From contig JAZQUY010000007.1 of NCBI GenBank assembly GCA_045631525.1, forward strand, positions 1 to 64,000: a stretch of 64,000 nt of DNA. Reading direction: 5' to 3'. Numbering within the stretch: position 1 is the stretch's first letter; each line of letters opens with the position of its first letter. This DNA is from SIG440 sp045631525. Lineage in GTDB: Bacteria; Bacillota; Clostridia; Monoglobales; Monoglobaceae. Under the pieces are notes generated by a model. It was not told the origin of the DNA and did not search any database. It worked only from the letters and a program-made list of their open reading frames with translations. The translations under genes were made by a program, and so were the position numbers. Below, one piece after another: positions 57,918 through 64,000 of this stretch.

Positions 57918-58612
57918 TGACTTTTGTTCTCCTTTGGGACATCGTTTTTGATAATTACAATTTCACCGGTGCGGTCGGCGGTCATACAAAAAACCTGGGA
58001 GGCATTTTTGATTTTTTTTGCTGCCAGTTGTTTGATAAGCCATTCACGATTAAAGCCAAGCCGACGCAAATTGTTGTCATTTATATGTCCGTTGTCAATC
58101 AGGACATAACTGATAAAATTTTGTGATGCAGCAGGAATTTTCAAATCCCTTGGGGTAACGGGAGAGAAGTCAGGTTTTGGGATGACGCTTACGTTTCCGT
58201 TGGTTTCCATTATTATATAATCTATTTCCGAAAGTGAGGTGGCACCTGTGTTCCTCACGGTTTCCATAAGGTCATTGAGGTTGAAACGCTGGCGTGACAT
58301 TTCCTTTTGATTGATTTTTCCCTTTTCATAAAAAACGCTTGGAGTACCAAAAAAGATTTTCCGCAAAGTGAAATTTCTGTATGCGCCAAAGGAAAGTGCC
58401 AGTTCAAGAACGAGGAGCAAAGCAATTGCAATAAGACTGCTGAGTATGGGCTGGGATGTGTCCTGAATGGGGAGTGCCGCCACCTCTGAAATAACAATAG
58501 TAACTACCAGTTCGGAGGGCTCGAGCTCGCCTATCTGGCGCTTTCCCAGTGTCCGGAGAGAAACAATGACAAAGAAATACATTATGATGGTACGAATAAA
58601 TGTTATAAACAA
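57914..58612 (-). CDS. DUF421 domain membrane protein (YetF-like)
   Basis: A 232-residue protein with three N-terminal transmembrane helices containing RTLGKRQIGELEPSELVVTIVISEVAALPIQD. The cytosolic DUF421 domain starts near residue 80 (FFGTPSVFYEKGKINQKEMSRQRFNLNDLMETVRNTGATSLSEIDYIIMETNG). DUF421 proteins such as YetF and the 2Duf proteins are found in spore inner membranes of Bacillales and affect spore resistance and germination; transferring that role here is inference, supported by a sigma-F/G-like promoter. The TTG at 58612 is the start. Confidence 0.9.
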   Translation of the reverse strand: MFITFIRTIIMYFFVIVSLRTLGKRQIGELEPSELVVTIVISEVAALPIQDTSQPILSSLIAIALLLVLELALSFGAYRNFTLRKIFFGTPSVFYEKGKINQKEMSRQRFNLNDLMETVRNTGATSLSEIDYIIMETNGNVSVIPKPDFSPVTPRDLKIPAASQNFISYVLIDNGHINDNNLRRLGFNREWLIKQLAAKKIKNASQVFCMTADRTGEIVIIKNDVPKENKSQ

Positions 58613-58642
58613 GCTATCACATCCATTAAAAGCTTTTTAGGG

Positions 58643-58672
58643 TATTATTTCCTTAAAACACTTTGGGTATAC
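58643..58672 (-). promoter_or_regulatory. Sigma-F/sigma-G-like promoter of DUF421-DUF4363
   Basis: On the minus strand GTATA (58672-58668), 15 bp, GGAAATAATA (58652-58643). This matches the B. subtilis sigma-F consensus GYWTA-N15/16-GGNRANANTR at every fixed position and is compatible with sigma-G. Confidence 0.7.
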
Positions 58673-58683
58673 AGAGGACTTTC

Positions 58684-58710
58684 ACCAAAAAAAAATTTGC
58701 GCATACAATA
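58684..58710 (+). promoter_or_regulatory. Sigma-K-like promoter of the peptidoglycan-binding cluster
   Basis: AC (58684-58685), 16 bp, then CATACAAT (58702-58709), flanked as gCATACAATa. This fits the B. subtilis sigma-K consensus AC-N16-CATANNNTA. The -10 also resembles sigma-E, but no sigma-E -35 is present. Confidence 0.65.
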
Positions 58711-58740
58711 TTTTAGTAAAAAGTGAAAGGAGTGTATGCT

Positions 58741-59127
58741 ATGCCGGAAGGATATATTGTTGTTCAGGTGTACACGGCGGACCAAGCCATACCGCTTCCA
58801 GATGCGAATGTAATTGTGTCAAGACCCGCAGAAAGCGGTGAAGAAGTTGTAAGGATTATGAAGACCGACCGAAGCGGAAGAACGGCGATAATTGCTGTGC
58901 CCACCACACCCGCGGCAAATTCCCAAACGCCTGATGGGACGGATAGATTTTTCAAATATAATATTCGGGTGGATTATCCAGGCTACGAGACGGTGGAAAA
59001 TGTGAATGTTCCGGTTTTTGAGGGGCAGACATCAATTCAGCCCGTGGGAATGATACCCCTTGCTGATGGAAAGGAAAACGGAAAAACTGTTACAGTTATT
59101 GAGGAAGAACCTTTTGAAAATGAATGA
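58741..59127 (+). CDS. Carboxypeptidase-regulatory-like beta-sandwich protein
   Basis: A 128-residue protein without signal peptide. MPEGYIVVQVYTADQAIPLPDANVIVS, then VVRIMKTDRSGRTAIIAVPT and YNIRVDYPGYETVENVNVPVFEGQTS follow the pattern of the transthyretin-like CarboxypepD_reg fold, with the GY-containing turn typical of it. The acidic tail EEEPFENE is probably disordered. It is the first gene of a three-gene cluster with peptidoglycan-binding proteins and a sigma-K-like promoter, suggesting a spore-envelope or germination role. AAAGGAGTG precedes the ATG at 58741. Confidence 0.7.
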   Translation: MPEGYIVVQVYTADQAIPLPDANVIVSRPAESGEEVVRIMKTDRSGRTAIIAVPTTPAANSQTPDGTDRFFKYNIRVDYPGYETVENVNVPVFEGQTSIQPVGMIPLADGKENGKTVTVIEEEPFENE

Positions 59128-59145
59128 AAAGGCAGGTGATTTTTT

Positions 59146-60543
59146 GTGGTAGGAAGACCCTATATACCCGAAACGATAACGGTGCATCTGGGCTCGCCTG
59201 ATTCCAATGCGGAAAATGTGACGGTGAGCTTTTCGGATTACATAAAAAACGTTGCGTCAAGTGAAATCTTTCCCACTTGGCCCGAAAGTGCCCTCCGGGC
59301 AAACATTTATGCTCAGATTTCTTATGCACTTAACAGAATTTATACCGAATGGTATCCTTCAAGAGGTTACAATTTTGACATAACAAATTCTACGGCTTTT
59401 GACCAATCTTTTGTGAAAAACCGCGATATCTTTGAAAACATAAGCCAGATAGTTGACGAAATATTTAACGATTACATCAGACGTCAGGGAAATGTGGAGC
59501 CGCTTTTTGCGGCGTTTTGTGACGGACGGGAGGTTACCTGTGACGGACTTTCCCAATGGGGTTCGGTGGAGCTTGCAAATCAGGGGCTTGGACCATATGA
59601 TATTCTTACATATTATTATGGCGATGATATTGAGCTTGTTCAGGATGCCCCCATACAAAATGTGACAGAGACCTATCCGGGCACGCCCCTTCGGGTTGGC
59701 TCATCCGGCCAGAGTGTGCGGACGATACAGACTCAGCTAAACAGAATTTCAAGGGATTATCCTCTTATTCCAAAAATTTCGTCTATTGACGGGGTTTTTG
59801 GTGAGGAGACCCTTGATGCGGTGAGAAAGTTTCAGGAAATATTTAATCTTTCGGCTGACGGTGTAATAGGAAAAGCCACGTGGTATAAAATAAAATCTAT
59901 TTTTGTGGCTGTGGCAAGGCTCGGGGCACTGAATTCGGAGGGAATAAAGCTTGCGGATGTTCCGAAAAACTTTGTTACGGAAATAAGACCAGGTGAAAGC
60001 GGAAATCCTGTCAGGGTGGTGCAGTACTATCTGTCGGTGATTGCGGCATATGACAACGCTGTACCCGCTGTAAATATTGATGGAATATTTGGCCCTGCCA
60101 CCGAAAATTCGGTGAGGAGCTTTCAGCAGAGCAGAGGCCTTCCTCAGACTGGAGTGGTGGACGAAGCAACCTGGGATGCTTTAAGCAGTGCCTATCTTGG
60201 AATTTTGGAAAACTATCCGCCACAATTTTTGGAGGACGATTATTCGCCGTATCCGGGCACACCACTTACTCTGGGAACAAGCTCGGAGGCAGTACGAGTT
60301 CTTCAGGCAAGGCTCAATTTCATATCGGGAGTTTATGAGAACATTCCTTCGGTGGAGGTTACCGGATATTTTGGTGAGCAGACACAAAATGCAGTGAATG
60401 CCTTTGCTGCCGATGTGGGACTTCCGCAAAAGGGTTTTGTGGGGCCAGGGCTTTGGAAGTTGATTGAGGACACATATTTCAATCTGAAAAATGGGGATTT
60501 GAAGACCCCGGGGCAATATCCGGGTTATACAGTTCAGGGTTAA
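59146..60543 (+). CDS. SpoIID-like plus triple peptidoglycan-binding domain protein
   Basis: A 465-residue protein without signal peptide. The N-terminal 175 residues resemble the SpoIID/amidase-enhancer fold: ALRANIYAQISYALNRIYTEWYPSRGYNFDITNSTAFDQ parallels the SpoIID ALKAQAVAARTY region, and VTCDGLSQWGSVELANQGLGPYDILTYYYG parallels its GMSQWGA motif. Three PG_binding_1 domains follow (starting near residues 180, 285 and 370), each with IDGVFGEETLDAVRKFQ-type cores. The typical catalytic Glu and His of SpoIID are not obvious, so glycan cleavage is uncertain. The GTG at 59146 follows AGGTGAT. Confidence 0.78.
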   Translation: MVGRPYIPETITVHLGSPDSNAENVTVSFSDYIKNVASSEIFPTWPESALRANIYAQISYALNRIYTEWYPSRGYNFDITNSTAFDQSFVKNRDIFENISQIVDEIFNDYIRRQGNVEPLFAAFCDGREVTCDGLSQWGSVELANQGLGPYDILTYYYGDDIELVQDAPIQNVTETYPGTPLRVGSSGQSVRTIQTQLNRISRDYPLIPKISSIDGVFGEETLDAVRKFQEIFNLSADGVIGKATWYKIKSIFVAVARLGALNSEGIKLADVPKNFVTEIRPGESGNPVRVVQYYLSVIAAYDNAVPAVNIDGIFGPATENSVRSFQQSRGLPQTGVVDEATWDALSSAYLGILENYPPQFLEDDYSPYPGTPLTLGTSSEAVRVLQARLNFISGVYENIPSVEVTGYFGEQTQNAVNAFAADVGLPQKGFVGPGLWKLIEDTYFNLKNGDLKTPGQYPGYTVQG

Positions 60544-60557
60544 AAGGAGGAATTTAA

Positions 60558-61091
60558 GTGGAAAATAAAATTTATTTTTCATACCGTGACAATCCAAAAA
60601 ACATTCGGGAAATCCAGACATATCTGAGGTTTATAGCGAGGTACATAAGGGACATTCCTGATGTAAAGCCGGACGGAATATACGGGCCCCAGACAGAGAA
60701 TGCAGTTAGGGCTTTTCAGCAGAAGTTTGGGCTAACTCCAACGGGAAAGGTGGACTTTGAGACTTGGACGAATATTGTCGAGGTGTATGATGATTTGGTT
60801 CTGAGACGTAAAACTTTGAGACCAGTATATGTATATCCTGTCGGTATTCCTAATTTCAAAGAGGGAGATGACTTTGAGGAGATTTATGTTCTTCAGGTGA
60901 TGCTTAGCCGTCTTGGGAAAATTTTTGGGAACATCCATCCCGTGAAGATTACGGGCACTTTTGACAGTGATACAAGAAAAGCGGTCGAGGATTTGGAAAG
61001 ATATTACAACAGGGAAATAAAAGGAATGGTCGACCGAGAACTCTGGAATATTCTTGCTGATGTTTATAGCGGGTTTACTTTCAATGATTGA
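60558..61091 (+). CDS. Small protein with two peptidoglycan-binding domains
   Basis: A 177-residue protein. Domain 1 (residues about 10-75) has IREIQTYLRFIARYIRDIPDVKPDGIYGPQTENAVRAFQQKFGLTPTGKVDFETW, a textbook PG_binding_1 unit. Domain 2 (about 105-170) is more diverged but keeps VLQVMLSRLGKIFGNIHPVKITGTFDSDTRKAVEDLE. No catalytic domain or signal peptide is present. GTG start at 60558 with GGAGG upstream. It lies 14 bp after the SpoIID-like gene and is clearly the third member of that operon. Confidence 0.82.
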   Translation: MENKIYFSYRDNPKNIREIQTYLRFIARYIRDIPDVKPDGIYGPQTENAVRAFQQKFGLTPTGKVDFETWTNIVEVYDDLVLRRKTLRPVYVYPVGIPNFKEGDDFEEIYVLQVMLSRLGKIFGNIHPVKITGTFDSDTRKAVEDLERYYNREIKGMVDRELWNILADVYSGFTFND

Positions 61092-61128
61092 GTTGACTTT
61101 CTGATTTGTTTTTGATAGAATATCAAAT

Positions 61129-61164
61129 AAAAAATCACCTTGGGGCAGATACTCCCGAGGTGAT
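61129..61164 (+). terminator. Hairpin after the peptidoglycan-binding cluster
   Basis: AAATCACCT...GGG and CCC...AGGTGATTT pair with a small asymmetry. No strong T run follows, so it may be a weak terminator or mRNA 3' stabiliser. Confidence 0.55.
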
Positions 61165-61206
61165 TTGAATAAATAATTGTCACATTTGCGGAATGGAGAA
61201 AATCTT

Positions 61207-61854
61207 ATGAGAATGCGAAGAAAAAAACACCGCGAAGAACGTATGGAAAACTGTTCTTCGCTTATGATAAGAGATATTATGGAATATAAAAATGATATAA
61301 GGGCTGTGTTTGAAAATGACAGACCGTTGCATCTTGAAATAGGTTGCGGCAAGGGGGGATTTGTACTGGAGACTGCAAAGAGAAATCCCGACATAAATTA
61401 TCTTGCTTTTGAAAAGAATCTTGACGTTTTGGTTCTCGCCATGGAAAAAGTTAAGGAAGCGGGGCTTTCCAACGTGAAGTTTGTTCCGGGGAATGCTGAA
61501 ATCTTAGGTGAAATGGAAAGCACCACCAAGGCGGAAAGACTTTACATAAATTTCTGTGACCCATGGAGCAAAGAGGGTTATAAAAAACGCCGACTGACAC
61601 ACGAAAGGTACCTTTCAATATATGAGAGGCTGCTGTGTGAAAATGGAGAAGTTCATTTCAAAACTGACAATCGAGGACTTTTTGAGTTTTCGCTCAATTC
61701 TTTTGCGGAATTTGGTCTTAAATTAAAAAACATTACCCTCGATTTGCATAACAGCAAATTTGAAGGTAATGTTATGACCGAATATGAAAAGCTTTTTTCA
61801 GAAAAAGGACAGCCTATATACAGATGCGAGGCTAAATTTCCTTCGACTCGGTAA
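61207..61854 (+). CDS. trmB: tRNA (guanine-N7-)-methyltransferase
   Basis: SAM-dependent methylation of G46 in tRNA. The 215-residue product has MRMRRKKHREERM at the N-terminus and the SAM motif LHLEIGCGKGGFVLETAKRNPDINYLAFEKN near residue 40. LYINFCDPWSKEGYKKRRLTHERYL follows, where family members usually read FPDPWPKKRHxKRRL; here FCDPWSKEGYKKRRL is a small variation. FKTDNRGLFEFS also fits. The ATG at 61207 has GGAG upstream. Its end overlaps the convergent membrane-protein gene by 23 bp. Confidence 0.93.
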   Translation: MRMRRKKHREERMENCSSLMIRDIMEYKNDIRAVFENDRPLHLEIGCGKGGFVLETAKRNPDINYLAFEKNLDVLVLAMEKVKEAGLSNVKFVPGNAEILGEMESTTKAERLYINFCDPWSKEGYKKRRLTHERYLSIYERLLCENGEVHFKTDNRGLFEFSLNSFAEFGLKLKNITLDLHNSKFEGNVMTEYEKLFSEKGQPIYRCEAKFPSTR

Positions 61855-62293
61855 GGGGAATATAAAACAAAACACCAGCCGTTATAGCGTGTGAAACAAG
61901 CACAGAAATAAAGGCGTATTCAGAGTTTAGCATGGGCTCCAAAAAACGTGTATGCTGAAAAAGCCATCTGAAAATAAAGCTCATTTTAAGACCGCCAAAG
62001 ACTGCTGCGTTGTTTATGTACAGAAGCACCGAAAGTATCGCATAAATTAAAAATGAAACAGCGGCAGGTATGACATATTCCGACATAGAAAAAGTATTTT
62101 TGTAAAACTTTGTCCAGTTGCGGCGATAAAGGAAAAGGAAAAGAAGAAAAGCCGCAATATTGAGTACGAAACAAACGTAGCGGTAAATAACAACATTTTC
62201 ACGGAAAATCATGATGGAAAAAATTATGGAACAAAGAATGGAGAGACATAATGTCTTGATTGTTTCAATCACAGAACTTGCAAAAATATACAA
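61832..62293 (-). CDS. Hypothetical integral membrane protein
   Basis: A protein of about 153 residues that I do not recognise. It has four to five hydrophobic segments (for example IETIKTLCLSILCSIIFSIMIF, YVCFVLNIAAFLLFLFLYR, YVIPAAVSFLIYAILSVLLYI and the C-terminal SVLVSHAITAGVLFYIPL), separated by short basic loops. The start is unclear: AAGGA overlaps the ATG at 62302, whereas the TTG at 62293 is eight bases from it, so I prefer the TTG. The 3' end overlaps trmB by 23 bp. Confidence 0.6.
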   Translation of the reverse strand: MYIFASSVIETIKTLCLSILCSIIFSIMIFRENVVIYRYVCFVLNIAAFLLFLFLYRRNWTKFYKNTFSMSEYVIPAAVSFLIYAILSVLLYINNAAVFGGLKMSFIFRWLFQHTRFLEPMLNSEYAFISVLVSHAITAGVLFYIPLTESKEI

Positions 62294-62398
62294 GGTTATC
62301 ATCCTTTCTTCATGATATAGGTTTTTAAATATTTTAACATATGTTCCCGAAATATTCAAGGGGAAAGTGAAAAGTTTTGTGGTTTTAATAAAAAGTAC

Positions 62399-62427
62399 TT
62401 GACAAAGGTGATTTTGTGTGGTATACT
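62399..62427 (+). promoter_or_regulatory. Promoter of infC-rpmI-rplT
   Basis: TTGACA at 62399-62404, 17-bp spacer, TATACT at 62422-62427. A leader of about 135 nt separates it from infC. Confidence 0.85.
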
Positions 62428-62433
62428 CGCAAG

Positions 62434-62535
62434 GTAAAGCAGAAGGTCCGCTTCTCCCCTCAGCTTTTGGCAAAAGGGTATTGAACTTGTTTTTTGAGTG
62501 CGGAGTTTTGTGCTTTCCGCACTTTTTTATTTTTC
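62434..62535 (+). promoter_or_regulatory. infC leader with intrinsic terminator (candidate L20-type attenuator)
   Basis: The leader begins with small helices (AGAAG/CTTCT near 62442-62456, and an AAAAG/CTTTT region), then AGTGCGGA and TCCGCACT form an 8-bp terminator stem followed by TTTTTTATTTTT, upstream of the infC ribosome binding site. In B. subtilis this operon is autoregulated by L20 through premature termination; I infer the same type of control here. Confidence 0.65.
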
Positions 62536-62569
62536 AAATGAGTGCAAACTATTTTGGAGGTGTTTAGGT

Positions 62570-63085
62570 ATAGCTAAGCAGGAATTGATGATTAACGAGG
62601 AAATCCGTGACAAAGAAGTTCGTCTTATTGGCCCTGATGGCGCACAGCTTGGTGTTGTTTCAAGTAAAGAGGCACTCTCTATGGCTGATGAACACAACCT
62701 TGACCTTGTCAAGATTGCTCCCCAGGCAAAACCGCCTGTGTGCAGAATTATGGATTACGGAAAGTACAAGTTTGAGCTTGCCAAAAGAGAAAAGGAACAA
62801 AGAAAGAACCAAAAGGTCATTGATATCAAAGAGGTTCGTCTTAGTCCCAATATCGATGAGCATGATTTTCAGACAAAGGTTAATCAGGGAATTAAGTTTT
62901 TAAAGTCCGGTGACAAGGTGAAAGTTTCGGTGCGTTTCCGTGGTCGTGAAATTACTCACAGTGCAAGCGGAAAGGAATTGCTTCTCAAAGTTAAGGATGC
63001 AATGGCTGAGGTTGGCGTTGTTGAAAAGGACATTAAACTTGAGGGAAGAAGCATGGCTATGTTTGTATCACCCAAGAAAGCATAA
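62570..63085 (+). CDS. infC: Translation initiation factor IF-3, with AUA start codon
   Basis: Binds the 30S subunit and checks start codon selection. From residue 7 the sequence is MINEEIRDKEVRLIGPDGAQLGVVSSKEA, then PPVCRIMDYGKYKFE, and the C-domain KEVRLSPNIDEHDFQTKVNQGIKFLKSGDKVKVSVRFRGREITH, all typical. GGAGG at 62556-62560 is nine bases from an ATA codon at 62570. A protein started there (initiator, then AKQELMINEEIR) aligns without gaps to the B. subtilis N-terminus. No ATG or GTG is correctly placed. IF-3 genes are known for rare start codons that allow autoregulation. Length 171 residues. Confidence 0.9.
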   Translation: MAKQELMINEEIRDKEVRLIGPDGAQLGVVSSKEALSMADEHNLDLVKIAPQAKPPVCRIMDYGKYKFELAKREKEQRKNQKVIDIKEVRLSPNIDEHDFQTKVNQGIKFLKSGDKVKVSVRFRGREITHSASGKELLLKVKDAMAEVGVVEKDIKLEGRSMAMFVSPKKA

Positions 63086-63145
63086 GATTTTGCCTTGGAT
63101 AGGACAAAAGCTTTAAAAAAGTTATTTATGGAAGGAGTATGAAAA

Positions 63146-63343
63146 ATGCCTAAAATCAAGACACACAAAGGCGCAGCAAAACGTTTCGGCGTTACAAAGA
63201 ATGGAAAAATCAAAAGAGGTAAGGCTTACAGAAGCCACATCCTCAACAAGAAGTCAACAAAGAGAAAAAGAAAGCTCAGAAAGGGCGGCTATCTTGCAAC
63301 AGCAAATGCTGCTACAATCAAGAGCATGATGCCTTATAAATAA
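63146..63343 (+). CDS. rpmI: 50S ribosomal protein L35
   Basis: A 65-residue basic ribosomal protein: MPKIKTHKGAAKRFGVTKNGKIKRGKAYRSHIL...KSTKRKRKLRKGG, fully typical of L35. GGAAGGAG precedes the ATG. Second gene of infC-rpmI-rplT. Confidence 0.98.
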   Translation: MPKIKTHKGAAKRFGVTKNGKIKRGKAYRSHILNKKSTKRKRKLRKGGYLATANAATIKSMMPYK

Positions 63344-63444
63344 GAAGGTAAATTTACAAAAGATTTTTCGGTCCGATTTTGGACAAATTGAATTGCAGAT
63401 TAGGTCTGCAAAAATACATTAAGATATGAAAGGAGTCTTTAGAC

Positions 63445-63789
63445 ATGGCAAGAGTTAAAGGTGCTATGCACACAAGAAAAAGACGTAAGAAAATATTAAA
63501 ATTAGCTAAAGGTTACAGAGGAGCAAAAAGCAAGCTTTTCAAGACAGCCAACCAGGCAGTTATGAAATCACTTACTTATGCTTACCGTGACAGAAAACAA
63601 AAGAAGAGAAACTTCAGACAGCTCTGGATTGCTCGTATAAATGCGGCAGCTCGTGCTAACGGTATCAGCTACAGCAAGTTTATGAACGGCCTTAAGAATA
63701 ACGGTATCGAAATAAACAGAAAGATGCTTGCTGAAATCGCGGTTTCAGACCCTGCTGCATTTGCAAAACTCGTTGAAAAGGTTAAATAA
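63445..63789 (+). CDS. rplT: 50S ribosomal protein L20
   Basis: A 114-residue ribosomal protein: MARVKGAMHTRKRRKKILKLAKGYRGAKSKLFKTANQAVMKSL, then RKRNFRQLWIARINAAAR and SYSKFMNGLKNNGIEINRKMLAEIA. It is also the expected repressor of its own operon. AAAGGAG precedes the ATG. The 101-bp gap after rpmI holds a TTGCAGA/TCTGCAA hairpin (63393-63411). Confidence 0.98.
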   Translation: MARVKGAMHTRKRRKKILKLAKGYRGAKSKLFKTANQAVMKSLTYAYRDRKQKKRNFRQLWIARINAAARANGISYSKFMNGLKNNGIEINRKMLAEIAVSDPAAFAKLVEKVK

Positions 63790-63801
63790 ATTTTGCATCA
63801 G

Positions 63802-63833
63802 AAAAGTTATACCGCCTAAGGTATAACTTTTTC
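63802..63833 (+). terminator. Terminator of infC-rpmI-rplT
   Basis: AAAAGTTATACC and GGTATAACTTTT form a 12-bp stem around GCCTAA, followed by more T. Confidence 0.9.
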
Positions 63834-63891
63834 CTGCAATAAGGGGAATTGAGAGTTTCATCAGGAATTTATATGTTAGGGGATGCGATTT

Positions 63892-64000
63892 ATGGGAGAA
63901 GAACAACTTTATAATCCTGTGGAAGGGATAAATCAGATGATTGCGGACATTGAGAGCGTTGTGACGCCTTTGGTCTTCAAATTTCATCCGCTCCTTAGAA
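63892..64000 (+). CDS. Unknown protein, N-terminal fragment
   Basis: The ATG at 63892 follows AGGGGATG and opens a frame to the window edge: about 36 residues beginning MGEEQLYNPVEGINQMIADI and continuing to FKFHPLLR. No motif is recognisable in so short a piece. It lies after the rplT terminator, so it is probably a separate transcription unit. Confidence 0.6.
   Translation, partial: MGEEQLYNPVEGINQMIADIESVVTPLVFKFHPLLR

Noticed and set aside
62498..62569. N-terminal extension of IF-3 from 62498
   Set aside because: It would begin inside the terminator stem, has no ribosome binding site, and the extra residues match nothing in IF-3.

Overview
The window is a gene-dense, AT-rich, chromosome-like segment of a low-GC Gram-positive bacterium, most likely an anaerobic, spore-forming member of the class Clostridia. 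The case rests on SigH, TmcAL (YlbM), rubrerythrin, a surface protein with SLH domains, YesL, a Pta-AckA acetate module, a SpoIID-like peptidoglycan-binding protein, strong AAGGAGG ribosome binding sites, and sigma-A promoters that repeatedly show a 17-bp spacer. I see no prophage, insertion sequence, rRNA or CRISPR array.

Layout. 1-4.1 kb: proA (cut by the window edge) and a LOG-family gene, then a PLP enzyme paired with a DMT transporter, and rubrerythrin. 4.2-4.75 kb: five tRNA genes (Val, Asp, Phe, Gly, Cys, in transcription order). 4.9-12.9 kb: nth, glyA-rarA, a YbaK-type deacylase, tmcAL, pta-ackA, sigH. 12.9-14 kb: a long intergenic region with a DnaA-box cluster and inverted repeats, a DUF1858 gene and two tRNA-Val genes. 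14-24.9 kb: yceD-rpmF, a ComEA-like gene, yesL, an acyl-CoA synthetase, ung, then a dense envelope/tRNA-modification series (tagA, DJ-1, CPBP protease, mltG, trmR, rodA, acyltransferase). 24.9-28.2 kb: cca with an overlapping degenerate HATPase gene, then rplM-rpsI. 28.6-33.1 kb: a large SLH surface protein gene broken by two compensating frameshifts. 33-45.8 kb: AraC, tRNA-Gln and tRNA-Leu, tspO, a glucose-type PTS (EIICB, EIIA, EI), a calcium P-type ATPase, a radical SAM protein, MarR plus a second acyl-CoA synthetase, and a lipoprotein/XRE pair.

46.5-55.1 kb on the minus strand is a complete aromatic amino acid operon in the order aroF-tyrA-aroB-aroA-aroC-pheA-aroK-aroQ-aroE. It encodes all seven shikimate steps to chorismate plus the prephenate branches to Phe and Tyr. 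Upstream of it, and not obvious from long ORFs, is a 46-codon leader peptide in which 13 of 19 consecutive residues are Phe or Tyr. It is followed by mutually exclusive antiterminator and terminator helices. This looks like ribosome-mediated attenuation by Phe and Tyr supply, and it is the most interesting element found here.

55.2-64 kb: AraC divergent from galactokinase, then a probable sporulation locus. There a DUF421-DUF4363 pair and a three-gene peptidoglycan-binding cluster diverge from an intergenic region carrying sequences that match sigma-F/G and sigma-K consensus promoters. After trmB comes infC-rpmI-rplT, where infC appears to use an AUA start codon and follows a leader with an intrinsic terminator. 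Other points of note are an array of short hairpins separated by ATTTCAC next to the tRNA-Gln gene, a structured leader before the SLH gene, and a long leader hairpin before rplM.
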